Positions 13,709-22,804 of a stretch of 33,379 nt of DNA are shown piece by piece (positions within the stretch are counted from its first letter, which is position 1; each line of letters opens with the position of its first letter). The stretch spans positions 1 through 33,379 of the forward strand of contig CAMTZM010000027.1 of NCBI GenBank assembly GCA_947086655.1. Direction: 5' to 3'. Position numbers and translations under genes: made by a program. The stretch is from an uncultured Eubacteriaceae bacterium (lineage in GTDB: Bacteria > Bacillota > Clostridia > Lachnospirales > CAG-274). The notes below the pieces were generated by a model. It ran no database searches, had not been told where the DNA came from, and saw nothing but the letters and a program-made list of their open reading frames with translations.

Positions 13709-15070
13709 TTATTCAGTTTTAATAGCAGAAAGAGAGCTTAATTTCATAGCACGGCGTGCCGGAAAATATCCGGAAATAAGTCCTACCATACTTGAAAAGA
13801 TTAGAGAGCATACAGAAAGCCAAATTGGTATTACAGATATGTCATTTCCTTCTCCGCTGCTCATCATGCTTAAAAATGAAAGCTGTACATTGTTTAAAAT
13901 CATTGATACTCCATAGCTTAAAACTATTCCTATTATACCTCCCATAAATCCTATAATTACAGCTTCAAGCAAAAATAGTCTTTTTATATCGGAGAGTGTA
14001 GCTCCTATTACTTTCATTATTCCTATTTCTCTTGTACGTTCATAAATAGCCATTATCATTGTATTTGTAATACCTATTGCTGATATAAAAAGTGAAACGC
14101 TGCCTATTGCGCCTAAAAGTGCCTGAAGACTTCCGGCTATTTCTTTCATGCTGTTTACATAGTCCATTTCGCTGTAAACTTCATATCCCATTGTTCTTAA
14201 TTCTTCTGATATACTTGATACCGAATCTATATCTACACATTTTACAAGTAAAGATTCATATCCTTTATCTTTAGAAGTGTTTTTATCTCTTGAACCATAT
14301 TCCGCTTTTTCAAAACGTGCTTTATCTTTTTTTATTTTTTCAAGCTGATTTATAGGCATAAAAGCATAATATTTTGTATTGTAATCATTTGTATCCTGGA
14401 GAAGACCTACAACTTTTATATTATATGGTTTTACTGGTTTTTTTGTGTTATCATTAGATTCTGAAGACAATTTTTTTTCACCAAAGTTCATATCATAAGA
14501 CATTTGTATTTTATCTTTAAGTACGTCTATTTTAGGAGCTTCTCTTTCCTCTGTATTATTTATTGAATTATAAAGATAGTAACGAGCGCCGGATTTCTCA
14601 AAATTATATGGAATTTCACATCCAAACACAAAATTGAGTTCATTTTCATCATTTTTATCAAGCAGTCTGCCGTCAGCTATAACATAGCCAAAATCTTCCA
14701 TTGATTCGGCATCTATTCCTTTTACGTTTATTTGAGCCGTATAACGACCGCTTTTAAACTTAAAATAATCCTCAATTACGGCTGTTGCACTTTTTACGCC
14801 TTTTATTTTTTTTATATCATTTATAGAGGCGTTGTTTATAACCAAATCGTTTTTTTCTCCCCAAAATGAAGGATTATATACTTGAAGTACAGTTAAATCA
14901 CCCATTTCGTCAAGCTGTTTTGCAAAACTTTCATTCATAGCTATACCAAGTGAAATCATTATTACTATACTTGATGTTCCGACAACAACGCCTAAAACAG
15001 TTAAAAATGTTCTCAGTTTATGCTTGAAAAGGTTTCTTATAGATATTAATATTACATCAATACTGCTCAT
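13709..15070 (-). CDS. ABC transporter permease, FtsX/MacB type
   Basis: 453 residues. An N-terminal helix (about 15-40, in RNLFKHKLRTFLTVLGVVVG) leads to a large extracytoplasmic MacB-core-like domain (about 45-300). Three C-terminal helices follow, with the FtsX signature YERTREIGIMKVIGAT in the first cytoplasmic loop and SGYFPARRAMKLSSLSAIK at the end. MacB-type permeases do not import substrates; they act mechanically on extracytoplasmic partners or export peptides and lipids. The ATG at 15070 overlaps the preceding gene by 14 bp. AAAAGGA is 12 bases upstream; an in-frame TTG at 15079 is too near it. It is third in an operon with an ATPase (17184-17891) and a secreted protein (15057-17171). 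Confidence 0.9.
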   Translation of the reverse strand: MSSIDVILISIRNLFKHKLRTFLTVLGVVVGTSSIVIMISLGIAMNESFAKQLDEMGDLTVLQVYNPSFWGEKNDLVINNASINDIKKIKGVKSATAVIEDYFKFKSGRYTAQINVKGIDAESMEDFGYVIADGRLLDKNDENELNFVFGCEIPYNFEKSGARYYLYNSINNTEEREAPKIDVLKDKIQMSYDMNFGEKKLSSESNDNTKKPVKPYNIKVVGLLQDTNDYNTKYYAFMPINQLEKIKKDKARFEKAEYGSRDKNTSKDKGYESLLVKCVDIDSVSSISEELRTMGYEVYSEMDYVNSMKEIAGSLQALLGAIGSVSLFISAIGITNTMIMAIYERTREIGIMKVIGATLSDIKRLFLLEAVIIGFMGGIIGIVLSYGVSMILNNVQLSFLSMMSSGEGNDISVIPIWLSVCSLIFSSMVGLISGYFPARRAMKLSSLSAIKTE

Positions 15071-17171
15071 TGTTATCAAGCATCCTTTTCTTTTTTCTTA
15101 TTCGCAATATTATAAATACTGTAACGGCAGCTATTACAGCTGCAATAGGAACTATTATTAAAATTATTTTTGTTTTAGACATACCTGTATCTTCTGTTTC
15201 CTCAAATTCCATATCTTCAGGATTCATTACAGGTTCAGCATCATCAACATTTACAGTAAATTCACGTATATCCTCTCTATGCTCTCCGTCTGTATCATCA
15301 TAACTTATTATAAGTCTTCCTTTGCATTCTCCGGTTTGAGTTGGAGTAAGCATGCCTTCGTAGTACTCCGATGATCCTGAATCAAAATTGCCTATATAAA
15401 TAGATGCCCCAGATGTATCAAAATCACCTTCTGCTTTTATCATAAAATTTGATAATGTAACTTTTCCGGTATTATAAATCTCAAAATTAAGGCTTACAGG
15501 TTCACCTAAAACAGCATATTCCGGAAATACTATCTCACTTGTATCAAAGCCGGCTGATTGTTTTACGTTTATTCCAACAAGTTCTGTTGTCTCAAATGTA
15601 TTAAGTTCGTCATCCTCATACTCAAAATTTATTTTCAAAGTATATGTGCGGGGTTTTGCGTCAGGTACAGCAAACATTTTAAAAACATGATTTACTTCTC
15701 CTTTAGGAGGAATTTTATCAATATAAAATGTATTGCTTGAGTTATCCGGTGAAAAAACATTTCCTTTTTCTTCTGTTTCATCTTCTGCAGTTAAATAAAG
15801 CTTTATATTGTTTGCTGTTTTTTGAGAATGTGTATTTTTAAAAGTTAAGTTTAAATCAAACTTTTTTCCGGCTTCTACTATTACAGGAGAACAAACGTAT
15901 TTGCTTACTATAATTTTAGGAGTGGATTTTTTTTCGTCTTCTTTCTCATCTTCTTTATTGTCTTCTTTATCACCTTCAGGGTTTGTTACATTAACTCCGG
16001 CATATTGGCTGAAGTTATATTTTTCTTTTGTTTTATCTTCAAGTTTTGCTCCTGTTTCATATTCCACATCAAAGCCTATTGAGTAGTTTTTTGTTCTTGA
16101 GGCTGAAGTTGGTGAAAATGAAAAACTTAAAGGAACACTTTCACCGGCTTTTATTAAAGGTATTGATAATGTATCTGTTGAACGGGGAACTATTGTGTCG
16201 CCTTCAGGGGTTTTTGCTTTTATTGTTACATTTGAGGCGTCGTTTTCACCGGAGTTTTTTATTTGCATTTTTATTTCAAATATTTGCCCTACTCCGTATA
16301 CTCCGGTAGGAGACTGCATAGATATTATGTTTAAATTGGATTTTTTTTCATCGTCATCTTCATCTTTTGCTATTACATTTATATAACATGTATATTCTTT
16401 AGAATAATCATTCCCCTCAACATCTTTATAAGATACTTTAAATACTGCCGGATAAGAGCCTGTCTCCATATTTGGATTGGATGTAAATTCAAATGTTAAT
16501 GTGTTTTGGCTGTCTGTATTAAATACGGGAAAGTATGCCATGTTTGAATCTTTATATAAAGTTATTCCCTCTGTTGATAAGCTTGTAAGAGCTACTTGTA
16601 CATCTCTTGCTCCTAATTTTCCTGTATTTTCAAGTTTCATTTGCAATGTTACATTTTCACCAGCGGTTATTTTTTCTTTTGACATTTTAAAATCATTTAA
16701 AACTACAACGGGAAAATTCTGTGTATTATTTATCTTTAAAAATATTTGGTCGCTTCCAGTAAAACTTTGCTTATCTTTATTTGTAAAAGAATAATGCAAT
16801 GTAATTGGATATGTTCCGGTTGCTGCATTTTGGTCTATTTTAAATTTTATATATGTTTTCATTATGCCTGTATTTTGTACACTGCTTTTTACATTAGAAC
16901 GATTTATAAACTCCATTTCATATGGTATGCTGCTTCCTCCGGCTTCAGCTTGCACTAAAATATTATAAGCGTAAAATGAACTTATATTTTTTATCATTAA
17001 TTCTTCTGTAAACTCGTCTCCGGGGCTTGCAGAAATCATTGTATTGCTTTGTATTTTTAAAGCTGGTATAGGGTCTGGTTCAATAGGCGGAATGTCGTCA
17101 CCTTCAGCATGTACAAAATTAACTGCGTTTAATGAAAAAATAATTATAAACAAAAACATAAATTTTCTCAT
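15057..17171 (-). CDS. Secreted, membrane-anchored protein with repeated CARDB/NEW3-like Ig-type domains
   Basis: 704 residues. A signal peptide (about 1-22, ending VHAEG) precedes several beta-sandwich repeats with patterns such as VxLxLKNTGKxxAxDVxV, recognisable as CARDB or NEW3-like adhesion/structural domains and resembling COG1361 proteins. The repeats are separated by charged linkers, notably a Glu/Lys/Asp-rich run near 395-420. A C-terminal helix (about 670-690) and a short basic cytoplasmic tail anchor it. It lies between the ATPase and permease genes of an ABC system, 12 bp after the first and overlapping the second. It is probably the extracytoplasmic partner of the permease. The ATG has AGAGGT upstream. 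Ligand unknown. Confidence 0.82.
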   Translation of the reverse strand: MRKFMFLFIIIFSLNAVNFVHAEGDDIPPIEPDPIPALKIQSNTMISASPGDEFTEELMIKNISSFYAYNILVQAEAGGSSIPYEMEFINRSNVKSSVQNTGIMKTYIKFKIDQNAATGTYPITLHYSFTNKDKQSFTGSDQIFLKINNTQNFPVVVLNDFKMSKEKITAGENVTLQMKLENTGKLGARDVQVALTSLSTEGITLYKDSNMAYFPVFNTDSQNTLTFEFTSNPNMETGSYPAVFKVSYKDVEGNDYSKEYTCYINVIAKDEDDDEKKSNLNIISMQSPTGVYGVGQIFEIKMQIKNSGENDASNVTIKAKTPEGDTIVPRSTDTLSIPLIKAGESVPLSFSFSPTSASRTKNYSIGFDVEYETGAKLEDKTKEKYNFSQYAGVNVTNPEGDKEDNKEDEKEDEKKSTPKIIVSKYVCSPVIVEAGKKFDLNLTFKNTHSQKTANNIKLYLTAEDETEEKGNVFSPDNSSNTFYIDKIPPKGEVNHVFKMFAVPDAKPRTYTLKINFEYEDDELNTFETTELVGINVKQSAGFDTSEIVFPEYAVLGEPVSLNFEIYNTGKVTLSNFMIKAEGDFDTSGASIYIGNFDSGSSEYYEGMLTPTQTGECKGRLIISYDDTDGEHREDIREFTVNVDDAEPVMNPEDMEFEETEDTGMSKTKIILIIVPIAAVIAAVTVFIILRIRKKKRMLDNNEQY

Positions 17172-17183
17172 TTTTATTACCTC

Positions 17184-17891
17184 TCATATTTTTTCAATCA
17201 TTTTTTTATTTACTTGTTCTATACTGTCTACTTTTCCGTCACGTATATGAATTATTACATCAGCATATTCTGATATTTCTAAATCATGTGTTACTATTAT
17301 AAGTGTTTGATTATTTTCTTTTGATATTTTTGTTATTAAATCCATCATTTCTAAAGTTGTTTTTGTATCAAGATTGCCGGTAGGCTCATCTGCAAATATT
17401 ATATCTGGATTATTTACAAAAGCTCTTGCTATACTTACTCTTTGCTGCTGTCCTCCGCTCATTTGTGCCGGAGTATGTTTTATTCTGTCTTTTAAGCCTA
17501 CTGCGCAAAGCATTTCTTTGGCACGCTTTTCTCTTATCCTTTTAGGTATTTTTTTAAATATCAATGGAAGTGTTACGTTTTCTAAAGCTGTAAAAGCCGG
17601 CAAAAGATTGTAAGATTGAAATACGAAACCTATATTTTTTTGTCTGAATCTTGCAAGTTGATTTTCGTTCATTTTTTCTATATGACTGTTTTTTATTATT
17701 ATTTGTCCTTTTGTGGGTTTTTCAAGACCAGCCATCATATTAAGCAAAGTTGATTTTCCAGAACCAGACGTGCCTAAAAGACAATATATTTTGCCTTTTT
17801 CCATCTCAAGAGATATATTGTCAAGAGCGGTTACTTTTTCGTTTCCAACAGGATATATCTTTGTGAGAGATTTTATTTGTATTATAGACAA
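17184..17891 (-). CDS. ABC transporter ATP-binding protein, LolD/MacB type
   Basis: 235 residues, full-length for the family. Motifs include Walker A GTSGSGKST, the Q-loop FVFQSYNLLPAFTALENV (typical of the MacB/LolD/FtsE group), signature SGGQQQRVSIARA, Walker B IIFADEPTGNLD and switch VTHD. It powers the FtsX-type permease of the same operon. The start is taken as TTG at 17891 (MSIIQIKSLTKIYP), ten bases after a perfect AAAGGAGG. The longer in-frame TTG at 17912 would put the ribosome-binding site inside the coding sequence. It is first in the operon, behind a consensus promoter. Confidence 0.93.
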   Translation of the reverse strand: MSIIQIKSLTKIYPVGNEKVTALDNISLEMEKGKIYCLLGTSGSGKSTLLNMMAGLEKPTKGQIIIKNSHIEKMNENQLARFRQKNIGFVFQSYNLLPAFTALENVTLPLIFKKIPKRIREKRAKEMLCAVGLKDRIKHTPAQMSGGQQQRVSIARAFVNNPDIIFADEPTGNLDTKTTLEMMDLITKISKENNQTLIIVTHDLEISEYADVIIHIRDGKVDSIEQVNKKMIEKI

Positions 17892-17940
17892 ATTAAAGTT
17901 TCCTCCTTTCAATGTATAATTAAAATTATATTAGAATTTA

Positions 17941-17969
17941 ATTATAGTATAATTAATTTGAAGTGTCAA
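17941..17969 (-). promoter_or_regulatory. Perfect consensus vegetative (sigma-A) promoter of the ABC operon
   Basis: On the minus strand TTGACA (17964-17969) is followed by exactly 17 bases and TATAAT (17941-17946). Both hexamers match the consensus at every position, predicting a start near 17934, about 40 bases before the TTG start of the ATPase gene. It is the best promoter match in the window. Confidence 0.88.
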
Positions 17970-18057
17970 AAAATATCGGTATATGTAATACTATATTAAT
18001 AATTTTGAAAAATTATTATTTATTTTTTAATTTATGTTTCCTTTATTTGTACATTTA

Positions 18058-18086
18058 TTGAATATTTACAAAAAATGTGATAATAT
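18058..18086 (+). promoter_or_regulatory. Sigma-A-like promoter upstream of pth-mfd
   Basis: TTGAAT (18058-18063), a 17-bp spacer and TAATAT (18081-18086) lie about 35 bases upstream of the pth start, divergent from the ABC operon promoter. Spacing is ideal and each hexamer has few mismatches. Confidence 0.75.
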
Positions 18087-18120
18087 TATTGAACAGTTAA
18101 TATTAATTCGGAGGTAGAAT

Positions 18121-18708
18121 ATGTTTTTTATAGTTGGTCTTGGAAATCCCGGAAGTCAATATAAATGGACAAGGCATAATGTTGGATTTGAAGTAATAGA
18201 TAAGCTTTCATATGACTATAATATTAATGTAAATAAAAATAAGTTTAAAGCAAACTTTGGAGAGGGAATTATAAAAGGCAAAAAGGTTATGCTTATTAAA
18301 CCAATGACTTATATGAATTTAAGCGGAGAGGCTGTAAGGGATATTTTAGGGTATTACAAAGGAAATATAAATGAACTTATAGTTATTTGCGATGATGTTA
18401 ATATACCCGTAGGCGATATAAGAATAAGGGCAAAAGGAAGTGCCGGCGGACAAAAAGGAATGGAAAATATTATTTATCATATTGAAAATGATTGTTTTGC
18501 AAGAATAAGGGTAGGTATTGGACCTAAGCCTAATGAGTTTGATTTAAAAAACTTTGTGCTTAGCAAGTTTAAAAAAAGCGAGGATAATGATATTATAAAT
18601 GCTTTAACTGATGCTGCTAAAGCTGCTGAAGAAATTATTTGCGATTCTGTTAAAGGTGTAAATAACGCTATGAATTTATTTAATAAAAGATTAAAAAATG
18701 AAACATAA
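18121..18708 (+). CDS. pth: Peptidyl-tRNA hydrolase
   Basis: 195 residues. It cleaves the ester bond of peptidyl-tRNAs released from stalled ribosomes. Family residues are in place: VGLGNPG with Asn10, catalytic His19 in RHNVGFE, KPMTYMNLSG with Asn66, DDVNIPVGDIRIR with Asp92, and SAGGQKGMENI with Asn116. GGAGG lies seven bases before the ATG and a promoter sits just upstream. It is followed after 54 bp by mfd, a pairing well known from Bacillus (spoVC-mfd), although the small fin gene often found between them is missing here. Confidence 0.97.
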   Translation: MFFIVGLGNPGSQYKWTRHNVGFEVIDKLSYDYNINVNKNKFKANFGEGIIKGKKVMLIKPMTYMNLSGEAVRDILGYYKGNINELIVICDDVNIPVGDIRIRAKGSAGGQKGMENIIYHIENDCFARIRVGIGPKPNEFDLKNFVLSKFKKSEDNDIINALTDAAKAAEEIICDSVKGVNNAMNLFNKRLKNET

Positions 18709-18762
18709 TAGTGAATTTTTGTTGTTTTATATAGTTTTTAAATAGACTGGGTGGTTTGTATT

Positions 18763-21700
18763 ATGAATATTTTTATTGACACTTTAGATGAGTTGCCAAG
18801 TTTTAAAAGTATGATTAATTTTATTTCTTCCGAAAAGTCCGAAAAAAGTCCGATACTTGTAAATGGTGTTATTGATTCTCAAAAAGCTCATTTATCTTAT
18901 GCTGTATATGAGCTTACAAAAAGACCTATGCTTATAATAGCGCCTTCACCTCTTAAAGCAAAATCCATATATGAAGACATGCAGTTTTTTATTAAAGACA
19001 AAGTGGTTCTTTATCCCTCTAAGGATATTATTTTTTACAGTGCTGATATAAAAAGTGCTGATATAATAAAAACACGTTTTGAAATTATAGACAGGCTTTT
19101 AAAAGGTGATAATATATGTATTGTTTTATCTGTTGAGGCTCTTTTTGACAGGCTTGTTCCTAAAAATATTTTTAAGGATTTTATTCTTGATTTAAGTGCC
19201 GGAGATGAAATAGCTATAAATAAACTTTCTCAGAAACTTATTTATATGGGATATGAGCGTAGCGATATGGTTGAAGGGAGAGGGCAGTTTGCTGTAAGAG
19301 GCGGTATTGTTGATATTTTTGATATGATTGGGGAAAATGCTGTTAGAATTGAGTTTTGGGATGATGAAATTGATACTATAAGAAGTTTTGATACAATTTC
19401 TCAGCGTTCTGTTGAAAGGCTTGATAAAGTAAAAATATTTCCTGTAAGAGAAATTGTTTACGATGAAATCAGATTGAAAAGAGCAGAAACACTTGTAAAA
19501 TCTGAATTTGAAAAATGTGTTTCCTTAGAAGAATATAAAGATAACATAAAAGAGCTTTACGATGATATAATGGAAAAGTTTAAACAGCAGAAAGTTTTTT
19601 CAGGAGCAGATAAATATATACAGTTTTTATATGAAGACAGCGTTTCATTTTTTGATTATTTAAGCAATGACACAATTGTTTTTTTTGACGAACCTTCAAG
19701 GATAAACGAATATGCTAAAAACACTTTGGACGAATTTGCAGACAGTATTAATAATAGGATTTTAAAAGGAACTATGTTTCCTTCTCAAGTTAATATGATT
19801 TTCAGATATGATTATATAATTAAGAAAAGCGAAGAATTTGAGACAATTCTTTTTTCTTCTGTTATTAAAAATATAAAAGATTTTAAAGTAAATAAAATTG
19901 TGGATTTTTCAGTTAAATCATCAAGCGTTTTTAAAAATAATTTTGATATGCTTATAAATGATATTAAGCATATGATTAAAAGCGGATATAGAATATTATT
20001 TCTTGCCGGAGGGCACACAAGATGTGAAAGAATAGTAAAAGAACTTATTGAAAGGGATATACCGGCATTTTTTATTGAGGATATTAAAAGGCTTGATGCT
20101 GCCAAAAATGTTGTTTATGTTTTAAGAGGAAGTTTAAACAGCGGTTTTGAGTATATTGAAAATAAGTTTTCTGTTATAGCTGATAAAGAAATATTTGGAA
20201 ACGGTGATAAAAAGAAAAATTTATCTAAAAAGAAAAAGAAAAAGTCTGTTTTAAGCTTTAATGAATTAAAATTAGGAGATTATGTGGTACATGAAAGTCA
20301 TGGCATAGGGGTTTATCAGGGAGTTGAAAAAATAAATTCCCAAGGTGTTATAAAGGACTATATAAAAATAGGATATGCTGGAGGAGGAACTCTTTATGTA
20401 GCTATTAATCAAATGGACTTTGTGCAAAAGTATATAGGCGGTGAGTCGAGTACGCCTAAACTTAACAAGTTAGGTACAGGGCAGTGGGAGAAATCGAAAG
20501 CAAAAGCGAAAAAAGCTGCTTATATACAAGCTGAAGAACTTGTTGAATTGTATGCTAAAAGACGTTCAAACAAAGGTTTTTCTTATTCAAAGGACAGCAT
20601 ATGGCAAAGAGAGTTTGAAGATTCATTTATTTATGATGAGACAGAAGACCAGCTTAATGCCGTTAAAGATATAAAAGATGATATGGAAAGCGGCAAAATT
20701 ATGGATAGGCTTATATGCGGCGATGTAGGCTTTGGAAAGACAGAAGTAGCAATAAGAGCAGCTTTTAAGGCTGTACAGGATTCAAAGCAGGTAGCTTATC
20801 TTGTGCCTACTACTATACTTGCGCAGCAGCATTATACAACATTTATAAGCCGTATGCAGAATTTTGCTGTAAATGTTGAGATGTTATCACGTTTTAAAAC
20901 TCAAAAACAGCAAAAGGAAGTTATTAAAGGTCTTTCTAACGGTATGGTAGATATTGTTATAGGAACTCATCGTATATTATCAAAAGATATTGTTTTTAAA
21001 GATTTAGGGCTTATAATTGTTGATGAGGAGCAGCGTTTTGGAGTTTCTCATAAAGAAAAGATGAAAAAAATAAAAAGTACAGTAAACGTACTTACACTTT
21101 CTGCAACGCCTATTCCTCGTACACTTCATATGAGTTTGTCTGGAATAAGGGATATGAGTGTTTTGGAACAGCCTCCAAACGAAAGGCTTCCTATTCAGAC
21201 TTATGTAATGGAATTTAGTCCGGAGGCAGTAAGAGACGCTATACATCGTGAGATAGCAAGAGGAGGGCAAGTTTATTATTTATATAACAGGGTAAGAAAT
21301 ATTGAAGAAGTTATGATAAAAATTAAAAAGCTTGTTCCGGAAGCAAATGTAGGATATGCTCATGGGCAAATGAGCGAAAGAGAACTTGAAAATGTAATGG
21401 TTGAGTTTATGGAAAATAATATTAATGTTCTTGTATGCACAACGATTATTGAAACAGGGCTTGATATTCCAAATGTAAACACTATTATTATTCAAGATGC
21501 CGACTGTATGGGTTTAAGTCAGCTTTATCAGCTTAGGGGAAGGGTTGGGCGTTCAAACAGAAGTTCATTTGCTTATCTTATGTATAAAAAAGATAAAGCG
21601 CTTAAAGAAGTATCTGAAAAAAGGCTTCAGACAATAAGAGAGTTTACGGAATTTGGTTCAGGTTTTAAAGTTGCAATGCGTGACCTTGAAATAAGGGGAG

Positions 21701-22299
21701 CGGGAAATATATTAGGTGCTGAACAGCATGGGCATATGGATATTGTTGGATATGAACTTTATTGCAAACTTCTTGATGAGGCTGTAAAAGAATTAACGGG
21801 AATAAAAGTTCAGGAAAGATTTGAGACGGTTATTGATATTAACATAGATGCTTTTATTTCTTCTGATTATATATCAAATGAGGAACAAAAGCTTGATATG
21901 TATAAAAAAATTGCTGCTATTAATTGTGTTGAAGATTATTTTGATGTTCAAGATGAACTTGAAGACAGATACGGGGATATACCTTTAGCTGTTGGCAATC
22001 TTCTTGAGGCTGCACTTTTAAAAGCTTTTGCTCATAGCATAGGTATTGAGTCAATTAAGCAAAAAGGCAATAATATTGTGCTTTTGTTTAGAGATAAGAA
22101 CAATATTGATTCAAAGTCTTTAATTAAAGCAGTAGTTAATAATTCTCTTTCTGATAAAATGCTTATTTCAGGAGGAAATAAAGTTTATATAACTTATAGG
22201 ATTGAAGAAGGAAACAATAAATTTCTTATTGATTTAAAAAATTCTGTTGAAAAGATAAAGGCGGTTATTGATAATGATAAAAAACTTGTGGAATCATAA
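18763..22299 (+). CDS. mfd: Transcription-repair coupling factor Mfd
   Basis: 1178 residues. It removes RNA polymerase stalled at DNA lesions and recruits UvrA. The N-terminal UvrB-like module includes GMVEGRGQFAVRGGIVDIF-like sequence near 160-190. A very lysine-rich stretch (about 484-497) precedes the RNA-polymerase-interaction domain, which begins at LKLGDYVVHESHGIGVYQGV. The translocase has Walker A GDVGFGKT (653-660), the DEEQ box (754-757), SATPIPRT, and the ETGLDIPN and RGRVGR motifs; a C-terminal TRCF domain ends it. The ATG at 18763 has GGGTGG upstream; an in-frame GTG at 18751 lies inside that site. Its end overlaps the next small gene by 26 bp. Confidence 0.97.
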   Translation: MNIFIDTLDELPSFKSMINFISSEKSEKSPILVNGVIDSQKAHLSYAVYELTKRPMLIIAPSPLKAKSIYEDMQFFIKDKVVLYPSKDIIFYSADIKSADIIKTRFEIIDRLLKGDNICIVLSVEALFDRLVPKNIFKDFILDLSAGDEIAINKLSQKLIYMGYERSDMVEGRGQFAVRGGIVDIFDMIGENAVRIEFWDDEIDTIRSFDTISQRSVERLDKVKIFPVREIVYDEIRLKRAETLVKSEFEKCVSLEEYKDNIKELYDDIMEKFKQQKVFSGADKYIQFLYEDSVSFFDYLSNDTIVFFDEPSRINEYAKNTLDEFADSINNRILKGTMFPSQVNMIFRYDYIIKKSEEFETILFSSVIKNIKDFKVNKIVDFSVKSSSVFKNNFDMLINDIKHMIKSGYRILFLAGGHTRCERIVKELIERDIPAFFIEDIKRLDAAKNVVYVLRGSLNSGFEYIENKFSVIADKEIFGNGDKKKNLSKKKKKKSVLSFNELKLGDYVVHESHGIGVYQGVEKINSQGVIKDYIKIGYAGGGTLYVAINQMDFVQKYIGGESSTPKLNKLGTGQWEKSKAKAKKAAYIQAEELVELYAKRRSNKGFSYSKDSIWQREFEDSFIYDETEDQLNAVKDIKDDMESGKIMDRLICGDVGFGKTEVAIRAAFKAVQDSKQVAYLVPTTILAQQHYTTFISRMQNFAVNVEMLSRFKTQKQQKEVIKGLSNGMVDIVIGTHRILSKDIVFKDLGLIIVDEEQRFGVSHKEKMKKIKSTVNVLTLSATPIPRTLHMSLSGIRDMSVLEQPPNERLPIQTYVMEFSPEAVRDAIHREIARGGQVYYLYNRVRNIEEVMIKIKKLVPEANVGYAHGQMSERELENVMVEFMENNINVLVCTTIIETGLDIPNVNTIIIQDADCMGLSQLYQLRGRVGRSNRSSFAYLMYKKDKALKEVSEKRLQTIREFTEFGSGFKVAMRDLEIRGAGNILGAEQHGHMDIVGYELYCKLLDEAVKELTGIKVQERFETVIDINIDAFISSDYISNEEQKLDMYKKIAAINCVEDYFDVQDELEDRYGDIPLAVGNLLEAALLKAFAHSIGIESIKQKGNNIVLLFRDKNNIDSKSLIKAVVNNSLSDKMLISGGNKVYITYRIEEGNNKFLIDLKNSVEKIKAVIDNDKKLVES

Positions 22300-22585
22300 A
22301 GAAAATGGTGCAGAAATTGTTATTTACGACGGCGAAGAAGTTGCAGCCGGAGGAAATGCTGTTTATGACGGAGAGAGATTTAAAATAAGCGGTATTTATA
22401 GTTTTAAGGAAACTGTATTAGCAGAACTTGCTGTTAGAATGCTTGTAAGATATTGTTATAACAGGGGCGGTCTTTATCAGTACGCTGATAAAGACGGCGA
22501 ATTTGATTATATTTTTAAGGCAATAGGATTTTATGATGATAATGGAATGCTTGTACATGAAGGCGATATATCAGGCTGTATATGA
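22274..22585 (+). CDS. Small protein of unknown function, coupled to mfd
   Basis: 103 residues; I do not recognise it. It is acidic and globular-looking: an N-terminal beta-rich part (IVIYDGEEVAAGGNAVYDGERF), a helix (KETVLAELAVRMLVRYCYNRGG) and a C-terminal FKAIGFYDDNGMLVHEGDI segment. The ATG lies inside the mfd end with AAAGGCGG nine bases upstream, and the stop overlaps the next start as ATGA. Overlaps on both sides argue it is a real, cotranscribed gene. It contains no membrane segment or metal-binding motif. Confidence 0.65.
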   Translation: MIKNLWNHKENGAEIVIYDGEEVAAGGNAVYDGERFKISGIYSFKETVLAELAVRMLVRYCYNRGGLYQYADKDGEFDYIFKAIGFYDDNGMLVHEGDISGCI

Positions 22586-22788
22586 GTGATTTTTTGTTTT
22601 TATGCGGTTTTATAATTGTTGTATCTGTTATAGAATATGTTTTTAAAAGTCTTTTAATTAAAAATAATAGAAAAAGAGAAGCTTTTGTTTTTGATTGGTT
22701 TTGTTATTTTTCTTTATTAACATATTTTCTGTATTTTATATTTAAGTATATTTTTAATATTATTAACTGTATTAAAAAGGTTTTGTAA
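22582..22788 (+). CDS. Small two-helix membrane protein of unknown function
   Basis: 68 residues with two hydrophobic segments (about 3-22 and 38-60) separated by a basic loop KSLLIKNNRKRE. Its ATG overlaps the previous stop codon (ATGA), indicating coupled translation. The role is unknown; the tight overlap is the main argument that it is a gene. A lipid kinase gene follows after 16 bp. Confidence 0.55.
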   Translation: MSDFLFLCGFIIVVSVIEYVFKSLLIKNNRKREAFVFDWFCYFSLLTYFLYFIFKYIFNIINCIKKVL

Positions 22789-22804
22789 TATTGAGGAGGT
22801 ATGT

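Noticed and set aside
15070..17250. Several plus-strand open frames opposite the Ig-repeat protein gene
   Set aside because: They are complements of a long, clearly coding minus-strand gene and lack ribosome-binding sites and recognisable domains.
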